Positions 22,589 to 31,421 of a stretch of 64,000 bases of DNA are shown one piece after another. The stretch is from contig JAFWMS010000021.1 in assembly GCA_017545535.1 (NCBI GenBank), positions 1 to 64,000 of the forward strand. Direction: 5' to 3'. Under the pieces are notes generated by a model. The model was not told the origin of the DNA. It saw only the letters and a list, made by a program, of their open reading frames with translations, and made no database searches. Position 1 is the stretch's first letter, and each line of letters opens with the position of its first letter. The stretch is from Clostridia bacterium (GTDB lineage Bacteria; Bacillota; Clostridia; Christensenellales; CAG-138). Both the position numbers and the translations under genes were made by a program.

Positions 22589-24250
22589 ATGGCCAAAAAC
22601 AGAAAAAAATCGAAAAGGATTCAGCTCTTTGCTTCCTTGGCAGCGGTGGCCGTTTTGGCCATCGCCCTCGGCGTCCTGCTGGGTGGAAAGATATCCGGCA
22701 TCCTGTTTTCAGGGCAGGATCTGTTCGTAGATCAAAACCGGTTGCCGGAGGCGACTCCCACCCGGATCCCTGTGACATTGCCTCCTGTTGAGCAACAGCT
22801 CACCATAGCGCCCCAGCCGGAGACCGCCGTTCCAAGCACGCCGGCGCCGACGGCGACGCCGGGGCCTACGCCCACCCTGGACCCCTATTCCGAATTGGAG
22901 CAGGTGGCCGACACCGGCATGATGAACGGCATCGTTAACATCATGTTCATCGGCGTGGATTATGAGGCGGCGCGGATCGATAAAAACTGGGCGGGGAAGG
23001 ACGGGAACTCCTTCCATTCTGATGTGATGATCGTCTGTGCCGTCAACTTCAATGAAAACCGGGTGGATCTCATCTCTCTGCCCCGGGACACCTATGCTGC
23101 CATCCCGGGTGTGGATGGGGTATATAAGCTGAACGCTGCCTTGAACTGCGGGACGGACGGCACGAATTACGGCCTGTTCTGTGAGAACGGGGAGGGGTTC
23201 GAAAAGGTGTGCGAGGCTGCTGAGTGGATGCTGGGCGGCATCCCGGTCCATTACTATTACGCCGTGACCATGGAATCGGTCAAGCAGATCGTGGACATCG
23301 TGGGCGGCGTCTGGTACAACCTGGAGGGCAACTTCGATAATGGGGGCCGCTATTACAAGGCCGGTTTCCAGTTCATGGACGGACAGGCCTGCCTCGACTA
23401 TATGCGGGTCCGTAAAGGCGGTCACGGACAGCTGCCCACGGGCGACAGCAACCGGGTGAATCGGCAGAAGAACATGATGGTCACCATCTTCCGGAAAATG
23501 AAGGAGGAGAACATGGTCCTGAAGGTGCCGGAGATCCTGGATGCTTTCGATGGGGCCCTGTTCACCAACTGCACGCCGGCACAGACGGCGGCTTTGGCGC
23601 TCTTTGGGTATAAGCTGGACCCGGATAATATCGGCGCGCACTCCATGGCGGCGGATTCGGCCACGCTGTTCCATTGGAACTTCGTGTTCACCCGCCAGTC
23701 GGATCGAGTCAAGCTCATCAAAGAGATCTACGGCGTGGACGTGAAGACCCATCCCAAATACTCCTTGGCATACGGACGGTATACCTGGTGTAAGATGCTC
23801 GAAAAACAGTATATGAACATTTGCGACCCGCTAAAATCCTATGCGCAAAAGAAGCTGGATGAAGACGGTCAGGGGTATTCATCTTCCGAGGGGGGAGGCG
23901 ATGATTCTTCTGGAAGCTACTCCATGTATTCCTCCTCAGATTGGGATCTGTTTTCGGAATACAAGTCAGCTCTTAGGGAGTTAAAGGATCTGTACAGCGC
24001 CGCGGACAAGGAGGCAAAGAAGGCGGCTAATCGAAAGAGCAATTCCCTGAACAGCGTCTCTAACTCCCTGATGGATCAGATGATCCATGTGCAGGATCTG
24101 GCTATCTCTGTGGCACAGACTTTCGGCTATACGAAGGTCAAAAACATCAGCAGGACCTGCTATCCCAACCAGACCCATACCAATTCGCCCTGGGGGCTGA
24201 ATTACTGGGACAATAAGAAATACAACGCCGTAAAGGTGAACTTCAATTAA
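22589..24250 (+). CDS. LytR-CpsA-Psr (LCP) family protein with C-terminal extension
   Basis: A 553-residue membrane-anchored protein. A basic N-terminus and one helix (LFASLAAVAVLAIALGVLLGG) are followed by a Thr-Pro linker (about 50 residues), then the LCP domain. IMFIGVDYEAARIDKNW, SFHSDVMIVCAVN, VDLISLPRDTYAAIPG (catalytic Arg and Asp) and RVRKGGHGQLPTGDSNRVNR mark it. LCP enzymes move polymers from lipid carriers onto peptidoglycan. After the domain, about 170 extra residues include a Ser-Gly-rich stretch (SSSEGGGDDSSGSYS), a helical segment and a Trp/Asn-rich tail. The ATG at 22589 has a proper GAGGAG. Confidence 0.88.
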   Translation: MAKNRKKSKRIQLFASLAAVAVLAIALGVLLGGKISGILFSGQDLFVDQNRLPEATPTRIPVTLPPVEQQLTIAPQPETAVPSTPAPTATPGPTPTLDPYSELEQVADTGMMNGIVNIMFIGVDYEAARIDKNWAGKDGNSFHSDVMIVCAVNFNENRVDLISLPRDTYAAIPGVDGVYKLNAALNCGTDGTNYGLFCENGEGFEKVCEAAEWMLGGIPVHYYYAVTMESVKQIVDIVGGVWYNLEGNFDNGGRYYKAGFQFMDGQACLDYMRVRKGGHGQLPTGDSNRVNRQKNMMVTIFRKMKEENMVLKVPEILDAFDGALFTNCTPAQTAALALFGYKLDPDNIGAHSMAADSATLFHWNFVFTRQSDRVKLIKEIYGVDVKTHPKYSLAYGRYTWCKMLEKQYMNICDPLKSYAQKKLDEDGQGYSSSEGGGDDSSGSYSMYSSSDWDLFSEYKSALRELKDLYSAADKEAKKAANRKSNSLNSVSNSLMDQMIHVQDLAISVAQTFGYTKVKNISRTCYPNQTHTNSPWGLNYWDNKKYNAVKVNFN

Positions 24251-24265
24251 AAATCTGATCCAATC

Positions 24266-24298
24266 GAAAAAGCCATCCCCTGTAGGATGGCTTTTTTC
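24266..24298. terminator. Bidirectional terminator
   Basis: GAAAAAGCCATCC, loop CCTGTA, GGATGGCTTTTTTC between LCP and convergent murF. Confidence 0.9.
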
Positions 24299-24316
24299 AT
24301 ATGAAAATGGTTCATT

Positions 24317-25642
24317 TCATAGGGCGTGGATGCAGGCGACGGCGTTTTCCAGGTGCATGCCCCTGGACCCCTTGACCAAAATGGTGTCGCCCTCCCGCAG
24401 TAGGCAAGGGAGCGCTTCCAATAGGGCGTCTTGGGTCAGGAAACCCTGTCCGCTTGCTTTTTGCACGGCCTGCTCAAAGAGCGGGCCCACGCCCAGGATG
24501 AGATCGATCCCCAGCCGGGACGCTTCCTTGGCGATGCGCTCATGGAAGGCGATGCCCTGATCGCCCAATTCCAGCATATCCCCCAGGATGCAGACCTTGC
24601 GTCCCGGTGCCCGGGACAAAACCTGGAGCGAAGCCTCCATGGAGGTAGGATTGGCGTTGTATACGTCGTTGAGCAGGGTGAAACGAGACAGCTTTTCCAC
24701 GGCCATGCGGCCGGAAATAGGGGCGAACGACGATAGACCGGCCTGGATCTTTTCCGGCGGCACCTTCAGTGCAAAGCCAACGGCTATGGCGGAGAGGGCG
24801 TTCAGGATCATATGATGGCCCGGGACCTGAAGCTGGATGGGCAGACATCCGCCGTCCCAGCAGGCCGTGAAGCTGGCGCCAAAGAGGTCGTCCTCCCGGG
24901 CGTCCCCTACGCGAAGATCACAGTCCTTGCTAAAACCATAGGTGAAGGCGCCAGGAATAGTCCGCAGATATTCGTCGTCTCCGTTGGCGATGATCCTTCC
25001 GCCGGGGCGCATGTGGGCAAGCATCTCCGTTTTGCCCCGGAAGATACCCTCTCGGGAGCCAAAAAATTCTATATGGGCTTCACCGATATTGGTAAATAGG
25101 CAGATGGTGGGCTCGCTCATGGCAGCCAAGGCGTCGATCTCCCCGAAATGGTTGGTGCCCATCTCCACCACGGCGCACTCGTGCTCGGGCATAAGCCCAA
25201 AAAGGACCTGCGGCACGCCGGTTTGATTGTTGAGGTTCCCGGTGGTGCTGTGGGTTTTGTACGCGGTGGAGAGTACCGCGCTCACCATGCCGCGGGTGGT
25301 GGTCTTTCCGGCGCTGCCCGTGATGCCCACCAGGGGGATTTGGAATTGACAGCGATAGGCATGAGCCAAGACCTGGAACGCCTGGACGCAATCCTTCACA
25401 AGGATGTGAGGATAGGGGACATCCACCTCGGAAAGGGACAGCTTCGCACCCTTTTCAAAAGCCTGGGGGATGAAACGATGCCCGTCGAACACGTCGCCCC
25501 GCACCGGTACGTACAGGGCGCCGGGCGCCATGGTGCGGGTGTCGATGGACACGCTTTCAAAACTCTCGCGAAGGAGAGCTTCCGACCCAACATATCGACC
25601 GCCGACAAGTTCGACAGCCTTTTGGATGAGGAAGGGGATCAT
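24317..25642 (-). CDS. murF: UDP-N-acetylmuramoyl-tripeptide--D-alanyl-D-alanine ligase
   Basis: A 441-residue Mur ligase that adds D-Ala-D-Ala to the UDP-MurNAc-tripeptide in the cytoplasm, the last soluble step of peptidoglycan precursor synthesis. The three-domain order is clear. The N-terminal substrate domain has VSIDTRTMAPGALYVPVRG. The ATPase has GITGSAGKTTTRGMV (P-loop), VVEMGTNHFGEID and TNIGEAHIEFFGS. The C-terminal domain has LLNDVYNANPTSMEASL and ILGDMLELGD. Its start overlaps the ddl stop by 4 nt, so the enzymes making and using D-Ala-D-Ala are coupled. Confidence 0.97.
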   Translation of the reverse strand: MIPFLIQKAVELVGGRYVGSEALLRESFESVSIDTRTMAPGALYVPVRGDVFDGHRFIPQAFEKGAKLSLSEVDVPYPHILVKDCVQAFQVLAHAYRCQFQIPLVGITGSAGKTTTRGMVSAVLSTAYKTHSTTGNLNNQTGVPQVLFGLMPEHECAVVEMGTNHFGEIDALAAMSEPTICLFTNIGEAHIEFFGSREGIFRGKTEMLAHMRPGGRIIANGDDEYLRTIPGAFTYGFSKDCDLRVGDAREDDLFGASFTACWDGGCLPIQLQVPGHHMILNALSAIAVGFALKVPPEKIQAGLSSFAPISGRMAVEKLSRFTLLNDVYNANPTSMEASLQVLSRAPGRKVCILGDMLELGDQGIAFHERIAKEASRLGIDLILGVGPLFEQAVQKASGQGFLTQDALLEALPCLLREGDTILVKGSRGMHLENAVACIHAL

Positions 25643-26676
25643 CTGTATTTCTCCAATGAGAGGGAAATGATCATCTCGCAGAGGGTGATATAGTCGAGTC
25701 CGATCACCGCCGCTTCCTGAGGGAGCAGGGAAGTGGGCGTCATGCCGGGAAGGGTGTTCGCCTCCAGGCAGAAAGCCTTTTCATCCTCTGTCAGCAGGAA
25801 GTCCATCCGGGCGTATACGGACAGCTTCAGCGCGCGGAAGACCCGCTCCGCCAGCCGCTGCACCTTTTCCGTGGCGCTGGGGCTGATGGGCGCCGGGGTA
25901 ACCTCCAGAGCTGCGCCGGCCTGATACTTATTTTTATAATCGTAAAAGCCTTCCTTGGGGATGATTTCGATGACGGGAAGAGCCTTGCCGTCCACCACGC
26001 CACAGGAAAGCTCCCGTCCACGGATGAACTCCTCCACCAGGATGGTGTCCTCCTGCTCAAAAGCGACCTCGATGGCCTGTTTCAACTCTTCCCTTGTCCG
26101 GGCGATGGAGATGCCGATGGAGGAGCCGCCGCTGTTGGGCTTTGCCACGGCGGGCAGGGGCAGATCGTCCAAGGAGAAGATCTCGCCCCGCTTCAACAGC
26201 CGGAACCTGGGGGTCAAAATGTCCTCCTGCACGAAGATTTCCTTGGCAGCGTGCTTATCCATGCTGAGACGGCAGCCCTCGGGGCCGCTGCCGGTGTAGC
26301 GGATGTTGTGCTCATCGAAGACCTTTTGGACAGAACCGTTTTCTCCGTCTGCGCCGTGGAGAGCCATATAGACGATATCCGCCGCCTGGCAGATCTCGAT
26401 GACGTTGAGGCCGATGCGATCGGACCAGCCCATAGGCCGGGAGGCGGCGATGGCAGCGAGATCCGGCTCCGTCTCCGAGATGGGAGCAGGGGGGAGGGGT
26501 TTTGCGTTTTCGAACAGCTCATCGATGCTTCCCTTGAGCTCCGGCATGCCGAAAAACAGGTCCAGCAAAATGGCCTGGTGGCCGGCCTTCAAAAAGGCGT
26601 TGGTGGCCATGGTCCCGCTGGACAAAGACACGGTCCGCTCCGGAGACAGACCTCCGGCCAAAACGACGATTTTCAT
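25639..26676 (-). CDS. ddl: D-alanine--D-alanine ligase
   Basis: A 345-residue ATP-grasp ligase. MKIVVLAGGLSPERTVSLSS opens it, followed by YMALHGADGENGSVQ, KPNSGGSSIGISIA (ATP loop), EEFIRGRELSCGVV and CLEANTLPGMTPTSLLPQEA. It is longer than some Ddl proteins because of a 45-residue insertion after the first strand (LKGSIDELFENAKPLPPAP). The ATG at 26676 is preceded by AGGGAG; upstream in-frame codons are low-complexity and are rejected. It is first gene of the ddl-murF operon. Confidence 0.95.
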   Translation of the reverse strand: MKIVVLAGGLSPERTVSLSSGTMATNAFLKAGHQAILLDLFFGMPELKGSIDELFENAKPLPPAPISETEPDLAAIAASRPMGWSDRIGLNVIEICQAADIVYMALHGADGENGSVQKVFDEHNIRYTGSGPEGCRLSMDKHAAKEIFVQEDILTPRFRLLKRGEIFSLDDLPLPAVAKPNSGGSSIGISIARTREELKQAIEVAFEQEDTILVEEFIRGRELSCGVVDGKALPVIEIIPKEGFYDYKNKYQAGAALEVTPAPISPSATEKVQRLAERVFRALKLSVYARMDFLLTEDEKAFCLEANTLPGMTPTSLLPQEAAVIGLDYITLCEMIISLSLEKYR

Positions 26677-26704
26677 ATGATTGCTCCCTAAAAATGTTTT
26701 CTTT

Positions 26705-26734
26705 GGTATATCATATTTCCGAAAAAAAGACAAA
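26705..26734 (-). promoter_or_regulatory. Promoter of ddl-murF
   Basis: On the minus strand TTGTCT (26729-26734), an 18-bp spacer and TATACC (26705-26710); a TATGAT box overlaps the spacer. Confidence 0.45.
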
Positions 26735-26787
26735 TGAACTTTTTTTATCCGAACAGAAGCGGCTGTCCATACGCATATACATGCTGT

Positions 26788-28473
26788 ATGAAGCGTTGTA
26801 TTTGCCTGGCCCTGTCCCTTTTGCTGCTGTTTGCCGGCTGCCTCCCCGGGCGGGAGGTGGCCCATGTGTATCTGCGGGATCGCGGGAGCATCGTGCACCA
26901 CGGGCAAACGCCCTTTTCCAGCATGGTCCTTGTCCATCCCGATCCCCAGGACCTTCTTGACCGTTCCAAAAAGCTCCTTGAAAAGGCGGCTTCCTCCGAG
27001 GACGCCCCTGAGTTGGAAAAAGAGTTTGCGAATTTGGCACGAAAGTATGGAGAGTTGGTCAGCGCTGCGTCATTGGCCTATGTGCGTCACTGTCAGGACG
27101 TGACGGACCGGGACCGGGCCATGGAATACGGGACGCTGAACAGTTCGCTATATCCCATTCAAACGGTGTTGCTGAAGACGGAAAAGCTTTTGATGGACCG
27201 ATTCAGCTTTCACCGGGATCGAGGGGCGGCCTATGTCGAGATGCTGGACAGAGTCGCCGGACAGGATACGCCTCTCCTTCAGTCGCTCCATCGGCAGGAG
27301 GACGATCTATGCCGCCAATACGAGCAGCTGGATGCCACCTATCGACTGGACTTTCAGGGCAGGTCCTGGTCCATGGAGGAGCTGATGGCGGATGAGATCC
27401 TCTCCATGTCATCTTTTCTCGAGGCCCTGGAAGCCTTTGCCCGGGGCCGCAATCAGGCGGCGGGGAGCCTGTTTCTCCAGCTCATGGCCATACGCAACCA
27501 GATGGCGAAGGCCATGGGCTATCCCTCCTATGCCGATTGTCAGTATGCTTCCTACGGGCGGGACCGTATGCCGGCCGATTCTTTGAAGGCCGCCCAAATC
27601 GTCAAACAGGTCTTCGTTCCCTTGTATGCCCGATTGCGAGAACGGTGCGAGAACGAAATGAGATATCTCGGCGGAGCCAGCTTCTCTGAGGACAGCTTTC
27701 TCGCCGCCATGGAAGCGGATGCGGAGAAGGTCGTCCATGGCGGTAAAGAGGCGTGGCGGTATATGCTTGCCTACGGCCTATACGACAGTGCCCCCTCGAA
27801 AAAGAAGCTGCGCGGCAGCTTCACCACCTACTTTTCTGCCTATGGATGTCCCTTCATCCTGACCCAATGGCAGGGGGATGCTTCCTCCGTTTTCACCGTG
27901 ATCCATGAATTCGGCCATTTTCTCAGCTATTACCTCAATCCTGAGGGCACCTATTATGGGGTTACGGATTTGGACCTTGCTGAGCTGGACGCCCAGGGAT
28001 TCGAGCTCTTCATGACGGAGGAATATGACGCCATCTTCGGCCGATATGCTACCGCCGCCCGCCTTTGTTTTTTCATGAACGCCCTGTACGCCATCCTCTC
28101 CGGGTTCATGGAGGACGAGTTTCAGCAGAGCGCGTACGCCATGGAAGCGCCTACGGTGGAAAAGCTGAATCAACTGTACGGCAGATTATCCAAGGAATAT
28201 GGGTTCGACAAGTTGTTTGGGTACGAGGGCATGGAATGGACCGACATCTCGCACACCTTCCGGTTTCCATTTTATTACGTGAGCTACGGGATCAGCATGT
28301 TGGGGGCCATGTCCATGGCGCGGCAAGGGAGGCGGATCTATCGACGGCTGCTGCACCGATCGGGAACGGAACCCTTTGCTAAGATCATAGGGGTAGATGT
28401 GCTTTCGGAGGAGTCCATCCGGGACTTGGCCATCTGGGTGGAGAACAAGGTCGATACCTGGCTGCAGGCGTGA
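26788..28473 (+). CDS. M3 family metallopeptidase, lipoprotein
   Basis: A 561-residue zinc peptidase with a lipoprotein signal (MKRCICLALSLLLLFAGC, lipobox FAGC), so it is anchored outside the membrane. The thimet-oligopeptidase signature VIHEFGHFLSYYL gives the HExxH zinc site, with the third ligand in LAELDAQGFELFMTEEY. The N-terminal helical half (KLLEKAASSEDAPELEKEF) and the FRFPFYYVSYGIS region are typical of M3. Oligoendopeptidases of this family are mostly cytoplasmic, so a lipoprotein is noteworthy. The start at 26788 is set by the signal peptide; a clear ribosome site is absent. Confidence 0.85.
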   Translation: MKRCICLALSLLLLFAGCLPGREVAHVYLRDRGSIVHHGQTPFSSMVLVHPDPQDLLDRSKKLLEKAASSEDAPELEKEFANLARKYGELVSAASLAYVRHCQDVTDRDRAMEYGTLNSSLYPIQTVLLKTEKLLMDRFSFHRDRGAAYVEMLDRVAGQDTPLLQSLHRQEDDLCRQYEQLDATYRLDFQGRSWSMEELMADEILSMSSFLEALEAFARGRNQAAGSLFLQLMAIRNQMAKAMGYPSYADCQYASYGRDRMPADSLKAAQIVKQVFVPLYARLRERCENEMRYLGGASFSEDSFLAAMEADAEKVVHGGKEAWRYMLAYGLYDSAPSKKKLRGSFTTYFSAYGCPFILTQWQGDASSVFTVIHEFGHFLSYYLNPEGTYYGVTDLDLAELDAQGFELFMTEEYDAIFGRYATAARLCFFMNALYAILSGFMEDEFQQSAYAMEAPTVEKLNQLYGRLSKEYGFDKLFGYEGMEWTDISHTFRFPFYYVSYGISMLGAMSMARQGRRIYRRLLHRSGTEPFAKIIGVDVLSEESIRDLAIWVENKVDTWLQA

Positions 28474-28492
28474 GCCGGAAAGGGAGGGAAGG

Positions 28493-29776
28493 ATGATGGT
28501 CCTACAGTATGGAAATGAATCGTATCAGGTCCGGTTGCTGCAGTACGGCCTCAAGCGTGCTGGGATGGATCCAGGGAATATCGACGGCATATTCGGGCGG
28601 CGGACCTTTCGGGCGGTGCAACAGTTTCAGCGGGCGATGGGATTAGCCGCGGATGGGATTGCGGGCAAACTCACCTGGGGCGCCTTGTATCCCTATATCG
28701 TAGGCTATACCCTGCATCGGATCGCGGCGGGCGATACCTTCTATGCTCTTGCCCAAAGGTTCGATACCAGCATCGAAGCCATTCGCATCGCGAACCCGAC
28801 CCTGACGGCGGAAGCGCTGCCCATTGGCGCCGTCGTGACCGTGCCCCTTGATTTGCCCGTGGTCACCGGGGAATTGCCAGCATCCTCCCTGTTGGTCGGG
28901 ATGCAGGTGAAGGGATTGGCCATGCGATATCCCTTCCTTGAATCATACGAGATCGGGCGCAGCGGCATGGGCCGCCGCATCCAGGCTGTTTCGTTGGGCA
29001 ACGGGGAGAAACGGATCGGATACAACGCTTCTCACCATGCCAACGAATGGATCACGACCCTGGTTTTGCTGCGGTTCCTTGAGGAGTATGCGTCCGCCGC
29101 GGCAAGAGGGGGGACCGTTTGGGGCGTGTCGGCGAAGGAGCTTTTCTCCGGGACCGCGCTCCATATGGTGCCCCTGGTGAACCCGGACGGAGTGGACCTG
29201 GTCACAGGCACCCTCGATCCGGACGACAGCTATTACGCCCAGGCCAAGGCACTTTCAAGCTTCTATCCCGAGATACCCTTTCCCGACGGCTGGAAAAGCA
29301 ATATCGCCGGGGTCGATCTGAACCTGCAGTATCCGGCCGAGTGGCAGACCGCCCGTGGGATCAAGTTCAGCCAGGGGTTCACCCGTCCCGGCCCCCGGGA
29401 GTATGTGGGGGATGCCCCCTTGATTGCGCCGGAAAGCCGGGCCATGGCCAAATGGACGCGGGAGCGGGATTTCTCTTTGACCATATCCTATCATACCCAG
29501 GGGAAGGTCATCTATTGGCAGTATGGGGATATCGTCGTTCCCGGCGCGCAACGGATCGGGACTGCGTTCAGCAAAGGCAGCGGATATCGGATGGAGGACG
29601 TTCCCTATGCCAGCAGCTTCGCCGGATACAAAGACTGGTTCATCCAGACCTGGCGCCGTCCCGGCTTCACCATCGAAGCGGGGATCGGGAAAAACCCGCT
29701 GCCCTTATCCCAGTTCGACGAGATATACAGGCACAATCTGCCCATCCTGGTCCAGGGGCTCACATTATCCCCATAA
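28493..29776 (+). CDS. M14 carboxypeptidase with peptidoglycan-binding and LysM domains
   Basis: A protein of about 427 residues in three parts. Residues 1-65 are a peptidoglycan-binding helix bundle (NIDGIFGRRTFRAVQQFQRA). Residues about 68-115 are a LysM (YTLHRIAAGDTFYALAQRFD). The remainder is an M14 zinc carboxypeptidase with ASHHANEWIT (HxxE ligands), a zinc His in ISYHTQGK, and FTIEAGIG with the catalytic Glu. This matches gamma-D-glutamyl-L-diamino acid endopeptidase I, which cuts the peptide stems of peptidoglycan in sporulation or germination. There is no signal peptide. It follows the M3 lipoprotein by 19 nt; GGGAGGGAAGG precedes ATG-ATG. Confidence 0.9.
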   Translation: MMVLQYGNESYQVRLLQYGLKRAGMDPGNIDGIFGRRTFRAVQQFQRAMGLAADGIAGKLTWGALYPYIVGYTLHRIAAGDTFYALAQRFDTSIEAIRIANPTLTAEALPIGAVVTVPLDLPVVTGELPASSLLVGMQVKGLAMRYPFLESYEIGRSGMGRRIQAVSLGNGEKRIGYNASHHANEWITTLVLLRFLEEYASAAARGGTVWGVSAKELFSGTALHMVPLVNPDGVDLVTGTLDPDDSYYAQAKALSSFYPEIPFPDGWKSNIAGVDLNLQYPAEWQTARGIKFSQGFTRPGPREYVGDAPLIAPESRAMAKWTRERDFSLTISYHTQGKVIYWQYGDIVVPGAQRIGTAFSKGSGYRMEDVPYASSFAGYKDWFIQTWRRPGFTIEAGIGKNPLPLSQFDEIYRHNLPILVQGLTLSP

Positions 29777-29781
29777 AGCCG

Positions 29782-29811
29782 TTGCAAAGTACTATGTCCG
29801 CGTGATATATT
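29782..29811 (+). promoter_or_regulatory. Promoter of the flippase gene, possibly leaderless
   Basis: TTGCAA (29782-29787), an 18-bp spacer and TATATT (29806-29811). The predicted start of transcription falls at the ATG (29819), and no ribosome site is visible. Confidence 0.5.
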
Positions 29812-29818
29812 ACTGTCC

Positions 29819-31417
29819 ATGGAAAGGTCTAAAAAAACAACCTTCGTGGCTGGGGCGGCCATTCTGGCCTTTGCAGGGGTGCTCTGCAAGATCATCGGGG
29901 TGCTCATCCGCATCTGGGCCTATAACATCATCGGGGAAGCGGGCATGGTCTACTATGAGGTCGTGTTCCCGTTCTATTCCTGGCTACTTATTATTTCTTC
30001 CTCCGGCATCCCTACGGCCATCTCCCGCATGGTATCGGAACGGTTCAGCGTGGGCGATCACGCCGGCGCGAGACGGGTCTTCCGCCGCGCCTTGCTGCTG
30101 CTGGCCATCATCGGCGCGCTGACCACCGCCGTGCTCTATTTCGGCGCCGGTTTCTTCACCGACACCATCCTGGGAAAGGATGATACCTATATTCTCTCCT
30201 TCACCACGCTGGCACCGGCGCTGTTCTTCGTTTCCTGCATGTGCGCCTATCGAGGGTATCTTCAGGGGGCTCAGCACATGACCGGGACCGGCCTCTCCCA
30301 GCTGACGGAGCAGGTGGTCAAATGCATCGTGGGCCTGACCCTGGCCGCAAAATGGATCTCCCGTGGTCCGGAATACGGGGCGGCGGGACTTCTGCTAGGC
30401 ATCACCATTTCGGAGCTGGTGGCCCTGCTGGTGGTCATGGGCTTTCGCTGGAAGAATCGACGATTGTACATGCCTCCGGGCGTCAGCCTCACTCCGGCCA
30501 GCGATCGGCCGGTGGTGCCGGAGCTTCTGCGCATCGCTATCCCCATCACCCTGGGCGCCTCCATCATTCCCATCACCAGCATGCTGGACGTGAAGATGAT
30601 CTTCTCCTGCATGGGTCGATACATGTCTGAAGCTGCCGTGAACCAGCGGTACGTGGCCCTGTCTACCAACGTGCGCTCCCTGATCAATCTACCGGCGTCC
30701 CTGACCACGGCCCTTGCCATGTCCATCGTGCCAGCCATATCCGGCGCCAGGGCCAGGCGGGACGTTGCCGGCATGCACCATTTCGCCGGCTTGGGCCTCA
30801 AGCTCTCCATGGCCATCGGCATGCCCTGTGCGGCGGGCCTCTTTGTATTGGGCGGGCCCATCATCCGGATGCTGTTTCGCACCATCCAGCCGGATTCCTT
30901 GGCTATCGCCACGGCTATCATGCGAGTCGCTTCTTTGACCGTAATCTTCATCTCTCTGGTCCAGACCATGACCGGGGCCCTGCAGGGCATGGGCCGGCAG
31001 AGCTGGCCGGTATGGAGCCTTCTGGCAGGCGGCGCGCTGAAGGTGGCTTCCAACTACGTCTTTCTCTCCATGCCCGCCGTCAACATCCTGGGCGCTTCCA
31101 TCTCCAACGTGGTCTGCTACGGGGTGGCCGGCATCATCGACACCGTCCTGGTCTTGAAGGTGACCGGGCTGAGGGTCCGCATCTGGGATATGTTTTTGAA
31201 ACCGCTGGTCTGTTCATTGACCATGGGCGCGGCGGTGTATCTCGCTTACCGGGGGCTCAGCGCCCTCCATCCTGGGTCCATAGCCACCATTGCCTCCGTC
31301 CTTGTGGGGGTGGGAGCGTATCTGCTCATGGCCATAAAGACCCGGTTATTCACCTCGGAGGAGCTGGACAGCATCCCCGGCGGCGGAAAACTCAAACGCT
31401 TTTTGAAAAAGGACTGA
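29819..31417 (+). CDS. Polysaccharide flippase, SpoVB/MurJ-type (MATE superfamily)
   Basis: A 532-residue membrane protein with about 14 hydrophobic helices. FVAGAAILAFAGVLCKIIGV at the N-terminus, then YNIIGEAGMVYYEVVFPFYSW, GIPTAISRMVSERFSVGD, ALFFVSCMCAYRGYLQGAQH and PASLTTALAMSIVPAISGA are the diagnostic blocks of the SpoVB/YabM group. These proteins flip lipid II or other lipid-linked sugars during growth or spore cortex formation. The following mazG gene starts 4 nt later, the same arrangement as spoVB-like yabM next to yabN (mazG) in Bacillus. Confidence 0.9.
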   Translation: MERSKKTTFVAGAAILAFAGVLCKIIGVLIRIWAYNIIGEAGMVYYEVVFPFYSWLLIISSSGIPTAISRMVSERFSVGDHAGARRVFRRALLLLAIIGALTTAVLYFGAGFFTDTILGKDDTYILSFTTLAPALFFVSCMCAYRGYLQGAQHMTGTGLSQLTEQVVKCIVGLTLAAKWISRGPEYGAAGLLLGITISELVALLVVMGFRWKNRRLYMPPGVSLTPASDRPVVPELLRIAIPITLGASIIPITSMLDVKMIFSCMGRYMSEAAVNQRYVALSTNVRSLINLPASLTTALAMSIVPAISGARARRDVAGMHHFAGLGLKLSMAIGMPCAAGLFVLGGPIIRMLFRTIQPDSLAIATAIMRVASLTVIFISLVQTMTGALQGMGRQSWPVWSLLAGGALKVASNYVFLSMPAVNILGASISNVVCYGVAGIIDTVLVLKVTGLRVRIWDMFLKPLVCSLTMGAAVYLAYRGLSALHPGSIATIASVLVGVGAYLLMAIKTRLFTSEELDSIPGGGKLKRFLKKD

Positions 31418-31421
31418 ATCT

